Positions 1-5,341 of a DNA stretch of 5,347 bases are shown piece by piece. Position numbers and translations under genes: made by a program. Each line of letters begins with the position of its first letter. Within the stretch, counting starts at the first letter, position 1. The DNA is from Candidatus Poseidoniaceae archaeon (GTDB lineage Archaea > Thermoplasmatota > Poseidoniia > Poseidoniales > Poseidoniaceae). The stretch is from assembly GCA_013330765.1 (NCBI GenBank), contig DUHU01000205.1, forward strand, positions 556-5,902. The letters are read 5' to 3'. The notes under the pieces were generated by a model. The model was not told the origin of the DNA, made no database searches, and was given only the letters and a program-made list of their open reading frames with translations.

Positions 1-1
1 C

Positions 2-610
2 CTGACCTTTTCCATGCTCTACAACGCCGTGTTGTACGGAGAGACATCGGGCATCTACGTGACCCTCGAGCAAGGAAAGGATTCCTTGCGCTCCCACATG
101 GCCAACATGGGCATGAACGTCGAAGACCCCCGAGTACGCAACAGGATCGCCATCATCGACCTTGCCGACCTTCGTGTTCAACTCGACGAGCAAGGCATGG
201 GCAACCGTGTGGATTGGATGGGCCAACTCATCTCGCAACTCACCAGTTACCGGAACTCCATCGGGTTTGAAATCCTCGTCTTTGACTCACTTGGCGCCTT
301 CTTCACTTTGACCAAAATGGAGAACCCCCGTGACGAAATCTTCCGCCTGTTCGAGGCCGTTCGAAGGCTGGGCTTGACCTCCTTCTTCATCTGTGAAATG
401 ACGGGTGACGATCACAAGCAGTTCGGTGAATATGGCGTCGAAGATTACCTCTCCGACACCGTGATGCATCTGGTCATGGACCGCGATGCAGACGACGTCA
501 AACGAAAGCTTGGCATCGTCAAGATGCGCCACACCCACCACTTGCTTGGGTACCAGCCATTTTGGTGGAAAGAGGACGAGCAACGTTTCTCCATCGTGAA
601 CCGCCTGTGA
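2..610 (+). CDS. KaiC/RAD55-like RecA-superfamily ATPase, 5'-truncated
   Basis: This gene enters from the left edge; 202 residues are visible, in frame from base 2. The frame is open to the edge and the first residues (LTFSM) look like the helix that follows a P-loop, so the Walker A motif and true start lie outside; the ATG at 14 is probably internal. Visible family features are the strand ending YVTLEQ (residues 19-24 of the fragment), where KaiC proteins carry a catalytic Glu pair; a Walker B strand ILVFDS (near 290); an EYGVEDYLSDTVMHL segment; and a C-terminal KMRHTHH...YQPFWW block resembling the KaiC KMRGTxH...PF signature. KaiC/RAD55 proteins are cytoplasmic ATPases that often form rings and act in signalling or recombination; this one's specific role is unknown. 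The second Glu of the usual pair is Gln here. It is followed after 9 nt by the Maf gene, probably in one operon. Family assignment is fairly sure; function is not. Confidence -1.
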   Translation: MTFSMLYNAVLYGETSGIYVTLEQGKDSLRSHMANMGMNVEDPRVRNRIAIIDLADLRVQLDEQGMGNRVDWMGQLISQLTSYRNSIGFEILVFDSLGAFFTLTKMENPRDEIFRLFEAVRRLGLTSFFICEMTGDDHKQFGEYGVEDYLSDTVMHLVMDRDADDVKRKLGIVKMRHTHHLLGYQPFWWKEDEQRFSIVNRL

Positions 611-614
611 GGTG
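609..614 (+). promoter_or_regulatory. Shine-Dalgarno sequence for the maf-like gene, overlapping a stop codon
   Basis: GAGGTG matches the archaeal consensus GGAGGTG. It lies 5 nt before the GTG at 620 and shares two bases with the TGA (608-610) of the upstream ATPase gene. This supports the GTG start and suggests coupled translation of the two genes. Confidence -1.
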
Positions 615-619
615 CTCAC

Positions 620-1177
620 GTGAACATCGTCCTGGCCTCAGGGTCGGCCCGACGAAAGCACATGCTTGAGGACCTCGGCTTGCATCCAGAAGTTGCTCCT
701 GTCACGGTGAGCGAAGCACGAATTCGAGGCACGGTGGACGCCCAAGTGCTTCACATCGCCAAAGAAAAAGCGCAGGCCGTCGGCGAAGCACATCCCGGAA
801 GCCTCGTCCTTGTCGCTGACACGATGCTGGCCGATCCTGACGACGCAACCCTCGCCTTGGGTCAACCGGAAGACGCGCAAGCGGCCTTGGCCATGCTGCA
901 TCGCCTCCGAGGCCGTCGGCATCGTGTGTGGAGTGCATCTGGACTGAGGGTTGGTGGAATGTGGACCTTTGACTTGGCCTCCGCAGTCGTTGAATTCGAA
1001 CCCTTTAGCGACGACGTGCTGGCCGAACTGGTCCTCAGCGGATCGTGGAAAGGCAAGGCGGGAGCATACGATTTTGCCGGAGCCATGAGGCCTTTCGCGA
1101 CGCTTGTAGAAGGGGACGAAGCCACGGTGCTCGGCATCCCGTCCTGCGTCCTTGACGCGTTGAAGACCTTAGGATGA
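620..1177 (+). CDS. maf: Maf-family nucleoside triphosphate pyrophosphatase
   Basis: This 185-residue protein has the usual Maf length. Maf proteins hydrolyse non-canonical or selected nucleoside triphosphates (dTTP, UTP, m7GTP and modified forms, depending on subfamily) to the monophosphate and pyrophosphate in the cytoplasm; in bacteria they are also linked to septum inhibition. Visible motifs are LASGSARRKHML at residues 5-16 (family SxSPRR, with Ala for Pro), Glu32, the AKEKA helix with Lys50, ADT at 66-68 with the metal-site Asp67, LGQPEDAQAALAML at 80-93 (family LGKPxDxxxAxxML), KAGAY at 146-150, and GDEATVLGIP near the C-terminus (family GDYxNVVGLP). Two usual active-site residues differ: Lys of GKP is Gln82, and Gln of the IQG motif is Ala153. 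The loop after Asp67 is about three residues longer than usual. The GTG start follows a good Shine-Dalgarno sequence and puts the SxSxRR motif at the N-terminus as expected. The 3' end overlaps the opposing sepF-like gene. The family is clear; activity and substrate are uncertain. Confidence -1.
   Translation: MNIVLASGSARRKHMLEDLGLHPEVAPVTVSEARIRGTVDAQVLHIAKEKAQAVGEAHPGSLVLVADTMLADPDDATLALGQPEDAQAALAMLHRLRGRRHRVWSASGLRVGGMWTFDLASAVVEFEPFSDDVLAELVLSGSWKGKAGAYDFAGAMRPFATLVEGDEATVLGIPSCVLDALKTLG
1169..1177. other. Tail-to-tail coding overlap of the two operons
   Basis: The + strand maf-like gene ends with TGA at 1175-1177 and the - strand sepF-like gene ends with TAA at 1169-1171 (complement). 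The last codons therefore share 9 bp. No T-rich tract or strong hairpin is visible on either strand close to the junction, so transcripts from both sides probably run into the opposing gene before terminating. Confidence -1.
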
Positions 1178-1660
1178 CGGCATCGGCAGAAGCGCCGTGC
1201 CACCCAATTCATGCTTTGCGGTGTCCATGACCACGTCCGCTCCGGGAATCAGGAAGAGACGGTCGTCGGGATCGAGTGACCAAGCGCCCACGCCGGTTGT
1301 TTCTCCAAGCCGTCGGAGTTCTGCTCGAAGTGCATCTTGATGTGCGTGCATGTGCGCCATGCCACGAAGATCGACGAACAGGGAATCTCCGTCCTGAACG
1401 CAAAGCAGCATCCCGTTCACGGGCAAGCGCGACGACGCGTCCGGTGCAAGGTAACGCACGGCGCGATGAGGGACATGCACAGGCCTTTGCCGCCGATCGC
1501 CCAGATCGATGAAACGAGGCGGGGTCGTGCTTTGCGGCACCGGTGAGGGTTGAGGCTCAGGTTCGGGGAGGGCTGCAACGGCGGGAGGCGAAGGAGCAGC
1601 CGCGTTGCTCTGCGCTTCGGAAGGGTCGGGGAGGCCAAAGAATTGCCAGAACCCGCCCAT
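1169..1660 (-). CDS. sepF: SepF-like cell-division protein (putative FtsZ membrane anchor)
   Basis: This 163-residue protein matches SepF in layout. Residues 1-10 (MGGFWQFFGL) form a short hydrophobic, aromatic N-terminus like the SepF membrane-targeting helix. Residues 11-48 are a disordered linker rich in Ala, Pro, Glu and Gln. Residues about 66-147 look like a compact alpha/beta core: a strand at AVRYLAP, GDSLFVDLRGM (91-101), a helix DALRAELRRLG (109-119), then DRLFLIPGADVVMD (133-146). This follows the archaeal SepF pattern of G(D/N)-strand-(N/D)I, helix, and a final strand (I/V)TPxxVxI. SepF dimers tether FtsZ filaments to the membrane at mid-cell in many archaea. The ATG is preceded by GAGGG at 6 nt, and the gene begins 9 nt after the giant surface protein, implying co-transcription. 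The assignment rests on visual alignment; the usual GGDI turn is replaced by GVGAWSLD, so a divergent paralogue or a different small alpha/beta protein is possible. Confidence -1.
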   Translation of the reverse strand: MGGFWQFFGLPDPSEAQSNAAAPSPPAVAALPEPEPQPSPVPQSTTPPRFIDLGDRRQRPVHVPHRAVRYLAPDASSRLPVNGMLLCVQDGDSLFVDLRGMAHMHAHQDALRAELRRLGETTGVGAWSLDPDDRLFLIPGADVVMDTAKHELGGTALLPMPSS

Positions 1661-1666
1661 GTTCGT

Positions 1667-1671
1667 CCCTC
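1667..1671 (-). promoter_or_regulatory. Shine-Dalgarno sequence for the sepF-like gene, overlapping a stop codon
   Basis: On the minus strand GAGGG lies 6 nt before the ATG of the sepF-like gene and shares two bases with the TGA (1670-1672) ending the surface-protein gene. The arrangement (TGA, 9 nt, start codon, ribosome site inside the stop) is the same as at the ATPase-maf junction and suggests translational coupling. Confidence -1.
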
Positions 1672-4600
1672 AGAGGTCAAGCCCGTCGAGAAGGTTCGAC
1701 AAGTCCGTTGGAGCGGCTGGCTGCGGTGCAGGGGCGGCAGGAGCGTTGGTCTCGAGCCACTTTTCACCGTAGAACGCCCACTGTTCCATCGTCCATCCCG
1801 GCGGCAGACCGCTGGCAGGCAACGGTGGACCGGTTTGAGCGGGCGCTGGCGCAGGTGCCGGTGCGGCCGGTTGCGCGGTCATGTCGGGCATTGGTGCCAT
1901 CGGAGCAGGCGTCGCAGGTGGAAGTGCGGCCGGCTGCGCGGTCATGTCGGGCATCGGAGCAGACATCGCAGCGGGACTGCCGAGAGCAAAGGATGCGGCC
2001 ACTGGGGCTGCATCCCACACGGAGGCGGACTTGGTTTCGACCATCTCCTCACCTCGACCACGGCGGCCAATCACGAGCATGCTGACCAAACCAAGAATGA
2101 CGACACCGAGCACGCCGATGATGACCGTGGTCACCATTCCAAACTCTTGCACCGCCCAAGCAATCGGGTTGTTTGCGGGTGCTTCAGCGACCACGAATTG
2201 CACGTTCATGGTGTGTGTGGCACCGTCGTCGTCCGTGACGGTCAGGTTCACCGAATAGGAGCCTGGCTCCAAGGCCTCGAGTTGGAGGGTGGGGAGCGTG
2301 CTGTCGATTGCACCGGGCAGAGCGTCCGTGTCCCACACATAGGTCATGGTGATCAGGTCGGACGCCGTGTCGAGCGAATCCATGGCGGAGAGGTTGAGCC
2401 AATCGCCTTCCATCAATTCGGACAAGTTCGAAGGGGACGTGATGACCGCCGTGGGCCGGAGGTTGACGATCGTCAAGTTCGTGCTGATGCTCGCCGTTGC
2501 ACCGTCGTCATCCACGACAAAAGCCGTCAAGACGCGTGTGCCTTCCTCCGACCAGATTTGTTCGAGGGTGACCCCTTCCACGTCGCAGTCGTTGGTCGCA
2601 CCACCGTCGTTGTCGGTGTCAATGCGGTCGTCGAGGTCCCAACACGTGGTCAAGTTGAGCAAGTCGGAAGCCGTGTCGTCCACGGTCACGCTGAGCTTCA
2701 CGAGTTCGTCTTCGTACACGGCCACGGTCGCATCCAGCCCGCCGATGGTGGGGGCCACGTTGCGAACGACCACGTCCGCTTCGACCGTTCCGGAGGCGAT
2801 ACCGTCGTTGTCGATGGCCTGCACCGTCACCCTGTGGGTCCCTGCAACGGGCCACGAGGCTTCAATCGAGGACACCGGTCCCACGGTGCCTTGTTCGAGC
2901 CCGTCCACAAGGTTGGACAGGTCCCAAAGCACGGCAAGAGAGGAGAGGTCGTTTGGCGTGTCGTCGACTTGGACCGAGAGTCCGATCGGTTCGTCCTCGT
3001 CGACGACCCAGCCCTCAATCACCGGCACTTCCGTGCCGTTCCGGAACAAGGTCATCGTCCCGAGCGAGGGCGCGATGTTGGTGGCTTCGACGGTGGCGTT
3101 CACCACCGTACTCGCTCCGTCGTCGTCGGTCGCGGTCAGGGTCACGACCGTCAATCCTTCATCCGAAGGAGAAAAGGTGCAGCGGAAGGAGTCGCTGCCT
3201 TCTTCGCAGACGACACCAGACCACTCGTAAAGCACGTCTTGACCGACCGGTGAGAGGGTGTCGTTGTCGTATGCTTCCACCACGCGAACGGTGGCAGAGG
3301 AGCGGGCTTCCACCTGAAGCGGCGCCTCAATGACGACCTCGGGTGGACGGTTCAACACGACCACTTCGCCGGTCGCAACGGCCATGTCGCCCTCTTCGTC
3401 GATGACTTCCACGGTCACGCCCCAAGCGCCACCGTCGTTCCACGTCCACTCAAGCAGGCAATCGTCTTCCTCAAGCCCGGTTTCTGTGCCCGTGGAGGTG
3501 ACCACGGTGAAGACACAAGTGACGTCACCGCCGTCTTCGTCAAAGCTGCCTGAGGCGTTTACGAGGATCGTTTCTCCGGTGGAGCGCCCCTCGTCCCAAC
3601 TGAGATTGGCCGTAGGCAAGGTCCCCGCATAGAAGGGAATGGACAAGAAATCGTTGGAGGCGTTGCCGTCCGTTGCACCGATGGCAGAGGCATCCGTTCT
3701 GACTTCAACTTCCGTGGACTGGCCAATGTCAGCCGATGCCACCTGGAAGGACAGGGTCATGCTGGTCTGACCGTAGGCACCGACAGGGCCAGAGCGCAGA
3801 GCCGTCGATGGGTTGGTGCCGTTCCACCATGCCGAGGCAATGGGGTTGGTTCCACCCACGTTGAGGATGCCTCGGTTGGCGATGAGGATCGTCATGTCGA
3901 TGTCGTCCCCGGCGATGCCGGCCAAAGGATCGCCCGGAGCGAGACGTGAGGTCACGCCGTCGCGGGTGCGGTCCACCACAATCCCGTCCGCGAGGGGCAA
4001 CAGGTCGACACCCACAATGCTCAGATCAACAATGACCGTGAACACACCGACCACGCCATTCTGGGCGTCGAAAGCCACGATGCCGTCGCTGGAGTGGTCG
4101 TCGTTGGACGGCGAGCCGTCGGTGGTGGTGGGTACGCTGTAGGTGCAACAAGCAATGCCGCTCCATCGGCTTTCTTGGGTCGTCGACGGACTCGACGTGC
4201 TGTCGAAGTTGACCGAACCGGTCGCTCCGGCGATGGTGTATTCCATGTAGGCCGAATCGTAGCGGTCGAGTTCATCGGAGAAGCACGCTGAATACGCTGC
4301 AGGCGTGATGACGTAGTCCACGTCAACGTTCACGGTGCTCGATGGCAAGTAGGCAGGGTATTGCGTGGACAGTTCGAGGGTGCTGCAGCGGAGCCCGGGG
4401 TCTGAATCATCGACCACGCCGTAGGAGAACTGCGGATTGTATTCCTTTAGCGTCCAATCGATCTGGAACCCGGCGGATTGCTGGATGCGAATCCATGACG
4501 CGCCTCGAACCGCCGGACAATACCATTCGAATCCTGTGGGTGACCCTGTGGTGTTCCATTGGTTGATCTTGTAGGAATCGTCGCATCCGCTGTACTTCAG

Positions 4601-5341
4601 GGACGAACCATCTCCAAGGATTGCTGCACCCGAATCGGTCACGGCCCACGTGGTGTTCTCTGGGGTTGTGGTGTCGAAATCGCTGGGGTCGAAGTAATCC
4701 GAAGAACCGCTGACCGTGGTGGCCTGGGTGTAGGCCTGCGACCAGTTGTCACCGGAACGAACGGGGTGGTCACGGCTTTCCTTCGCCGGCGAGTATTCGG
4801 TGTCAAAGGTCAAATCGGCGACGCCGACACGAATGAAATTCAATCCATAGAACTCCACTTTGAGGTCGAAGGACGAGTCGATGGTGGCCATGTCAGAAGC
4901 CCGAATCACGTCCACACCGCGGTATTCAATGTCCAGACGCCCGGAGATGCCGTTGAAACTCGCACCCCAGTTTCCTGAGGTGAAATCGCCTTCGATGGTT
5001 TGAGTGTAAGCCACGACGTTGGTTCCAGCCGGATCGTTCATCGGTTCAAGACCGATGCTTTCGATTTCCATGGTGGTGTCACCCGACAGGGTGCTGACGC
5101 TCGCAGAGACGCCAGAATTCGCGATGAGCGTGGCCACGTCGAAGCCCGTATCGTAGACCCACTCGTCACCGACACGCCAGGTTGGAACCTCATCCACGGC
5201 GACAGAACCCGATGACGTTGCGGGTGTCGAAAGTGCACCGAGCACGCTGCTTTCCGCTGGCGGTTGAACCATCGGGACAAACAAGGCCGAGAGAAAGAGG
5301 GCCAGCAAAAATAGGCCGGGGCCCACACGCGAGGGGTTCAT
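1670..5341 (-). CDS. Giant acidic PKD-repeat surface protein with one transmembrane anchor and cytoplasmic tail
   Basis: The protein has 1223 residues. In order: signal sequence (about 1-26); an unrecognised N-terminal region (about 45-440) opening with a W-x-x-GDEWVYD motif and holding six cysteines; a CARDB-like Ig-fold domain (about 443-571, with ILIANRGILNVGG and a closing DGNASND); five PKD-like repeats (about 573-1052); a transmembrane helix (about 1068-1091) followed by RRGRGEE, which puts the C-terminus in the cytoplasm; and a 130-residue Ala/Pro tail with a Trp-rich motif and an acidic-hydrophobic end. I count 14 N-x-S/T sequons, all in the predicted exterior, only 8 lysines in total, and 12 cysteines, all exterior. 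The likely role is cell-surface structure, adhesion or substrate binding; no catalytic domain is visible. The ATG is chosen because it gives a good signal sequence, but only 6 nt upstream are in the window, the frame stays open, and no ribosome site can be seen. It is probably co-transcribed with the sepF-like gene. Confidence -1.
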   Translation of the reverse strand: MNPSRVGPGLFLLALFLSALFVPMVQPPAESSVLGALSTPATSSGSVAVDEVPTWRVGDEWVYDTGFDVATLIANSGVSASVSTLSGDTTMEIESIGLEPMNDPAGTNVVAYTQTIEGDFTSGNWGASFNGISGRLDIEYRGVDVIRASDMATIDSSFDLKVEFYGLNFIRVGVADLTFDTEYSPAKESRDHPVRSGDNWSQAYTQATTVSGSSDYFDPSDFDTTTPENTTWAVTDSGAAILGDGSSLKYSGCDDSYKINQWNTTGSPTGFEWYCPAVRGASWIRIQQSAGFQIDWTLKEYNPQFSYGVVDDSDPGLRCSTLELSTQYPAYLPSSTVNVDVDYVITPAAYSACFSDELDRYDSAYMEYTIAGATGSVNFDSTSSPSTTQESRWSGIACCTYSVPTTTDGSPSNDDHSSDGIVAFDAQNGVVGVFTVIVDLSIVGVDLLPLADGIVVDRTRDGVTSRLAPGDPLAGIAGDDIDMTILIANRGILNVGGTNPIASAWWNGTNPSTALRSGPVGAYGQTSMTLSFQVASADIGQSTEVEVRTDASAIGATDGNASNDFLSIPFYAGTLPTANLSWDEGRSTGETILVNASGSFDEDGGDVTCVFTVVTSTGTETGLEEDDCLLEWTWNDGGAWGVTVEVIDEEGDMAVATGEVVVLNRPPEVVIEAPLQVEARSSATVRVVEAYDNDTLSPVGQDVLYEWSGVVCEEGSDSFRCTFSPSDEGLTVVTLTATDDDGASTVVNATVEATNIAPSLGTMTLFRNGTEVPVIEGWVVDEDEPIGLSVQVDDTPNDLSSLAVLWDLSNLVDGLEQGTVGPVSSIEASWPVAGTHRVTVQAIDNDGIASGTVEADVVVRNVAPTIGGLDATVAVYEDELVKLSVTVDDTASDLLNLTTCWDLDDRIDTDNDGGATNDCDVEGVTLEQIWSEEGTRVLTAFVVDDDGATASISTNLTIVNLRPTAVITSPSNLSELMEGDWLNLSAMDSLDTASDLITMTYVWDTDALPGAIDSTLPTLQLEALEPGSYSVNLTVTDDDGATHTMNVQFVVAEAPANNPIAWAVQEFGMVTTVIIGVLGVVILGLVSMLVIGRRGRGEEMVETKSASVWDAAPVAASFALGSPAAMSAPMPDMTAQPAALPPATPAPMAPMPDMTAQPAAPAPAPAPAQTGPPLPASGLPPGWTMEQWAFYGEKWLETNAPAAPAPQPAAPTDLSNLLDGLDL
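1751..1810 (-). other. Trp-rich cytoplasmic motif (PPGWTMEQW...YG..WLE)
   Basis: Residues 1178-1197 stand out from the surrounding Ala/Pro tail by holding Trp1183, Trp1188 and Trp1195 plus Tyr1191. From general recollection, closely similar short motifs occur at the cytoplasmic ends of many Marine Group II membrane proteins; I cannot check this here. It is probably a short helical binding module, with unknown partner. Confidence -1.
1851..1960 (-). repeat. Two-copy direct repeat with 63-nt period in the cytoplasmic tail
   Basis: Bases 1861-1897 and 1924-1960 match at 34 of 37 positions, and a weaker match extends to 1851 and 1914. Both copies encode APMPDMTAQPAA (residues 1128-1139 and 1149-1160). 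The period is 21 codons, so the duplication keeps the frame. It looks like a recent in-frame tandem duplication in a low-complexity linker. Confidence -1.
2069..2140 (-). other. Transmembrane helix anchoring the surface protein
   Basis: Residues about 1068-1091 (GMVTTVIIGVLGVVILGLVS...) form an uninterrupted hydrophobic segment long enough to span a membrane. It is followed at once by IGRRGRGEE. By the positive-inside rule the PKD side is outside and the Ala/Pro tail is in the cytoplasm. Confidence -1.
2186..3625 (-). repeat. Array of five PKD-like Ig-fold repeats in the surface protein
   Basis: Five repeats of roughly 90-107 residues cover about 573-664, 665-758, 759-865, 866-963 and 964-1052. 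Each ends in the PKD signature: a strand V-T-V/L, then D(D/N/E)(D/E)G, and an xxVxN(x)xP linker. Examples are DDDGAST near 738, DNDGIAS near 844, DDDGATA near 944 and DDDGATH near 1037; the first has the variant DEEGDMA near 648. Repeats 3, 4 and 5 form a subtype with a D-T-x-x-D-L...W-D segment (DDTPNDL, DDTASDL, LDTASDL) that repeats 1 and 2 lack. PKD domains are stiff extracellular beta-sandwiches common in archaeal surface proteins. Here they probably form a stalk between the N-terminal region and the membrane. Confidence -1.
3629..4015 (-). other. CARDB-like Ig-fold domain in the surface protein
   Basis: Residues about 443-571 show the CARDB pattern: a strand with I-L-I-A-N-R-G, a following G-G-T-N-P strand, a substituted tryptophan strand (AWWNGTN), a GQTSMTLSFQV strand, and a terminal VEVRTDAS...DGNASND, similar to the family ending VDxxNxVxExxExNN. 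CARDB domains are extracellular beta-sandwiches linked to adhesion. The call is by pattern only and the boundaries are approximate. Confidence -1.
5264..5341 (-). other. Signal peptide or N-terminal signal anchor of the surface protein
   Basis: Residues 1-26 have a short basic start (Arg5) followed by a hydrophobic core LFLLALFLSALFVPMV (10-25) and then a polar QPPAESS stretch. This is the layout of a Sec signal. No classical A-x-A cleavage site is obvious, so the exact cleavage point, or whether it is cleaved, cannot be read. Confidence -1.

Noticed and set aside
14..16. ATG at 14 as the true start of the ATPase gene
   Set aside because: The frame is open upstream to the window edge, and a KaiC-like protein needs a P-loop before the LTFSM segment; starting here would delete it.
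1178..1220. A bidirectional terminator downstream of the convergent genes
   Set aside because: I see no T-rich tract on either strand and no long stable hairpin; the region is coding for the sepF-like protein.
1751..1810. A WW domain in the cytoplasmic tail
   Set aside because: Although it begins LPPGW, the segment is shorter than a WW domain and the spacing to the next Trp (5 residues, not about 20-22) does not fit.
1543..2085. A 180-codon + strand frame rich in Arg and Gln
   Set aside because: It spans the antisense of both the sepF-like linker and the Ala/Pro tail; the composition is that of a frame shadow of Pro/Ala codons.
2346..3230. A 294-codon + strand frame rich in Ser, Thr and Val
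   Set aside because: It mirrors the PKD repeats in antisense, is low in complexity, and has no ribosome site or recognisable domain.
1550..3253. A 567-codon open frame on the + strand, antisense to the surface-protein gene
   Set aside because: Its translation is an unlikely mix rich in Arg, Val, His and Gly with no domain, signal or motif. It lies wholly opposite a gene with clear domains, and GC-rich acidic coding (GAC/GTC codons) naturally leaves such frames open on the other strand.
2186..3625. Recurring CACCGTCGTCGTC-like DNA words as a possible regulatory or CRISPR-like repeat
   Set aside because: Spacing is irregular and follows the PKD units; the words are the antisense of the repeated Asp-Asp-Asp-Gly codons and are explained by the protein repeats.
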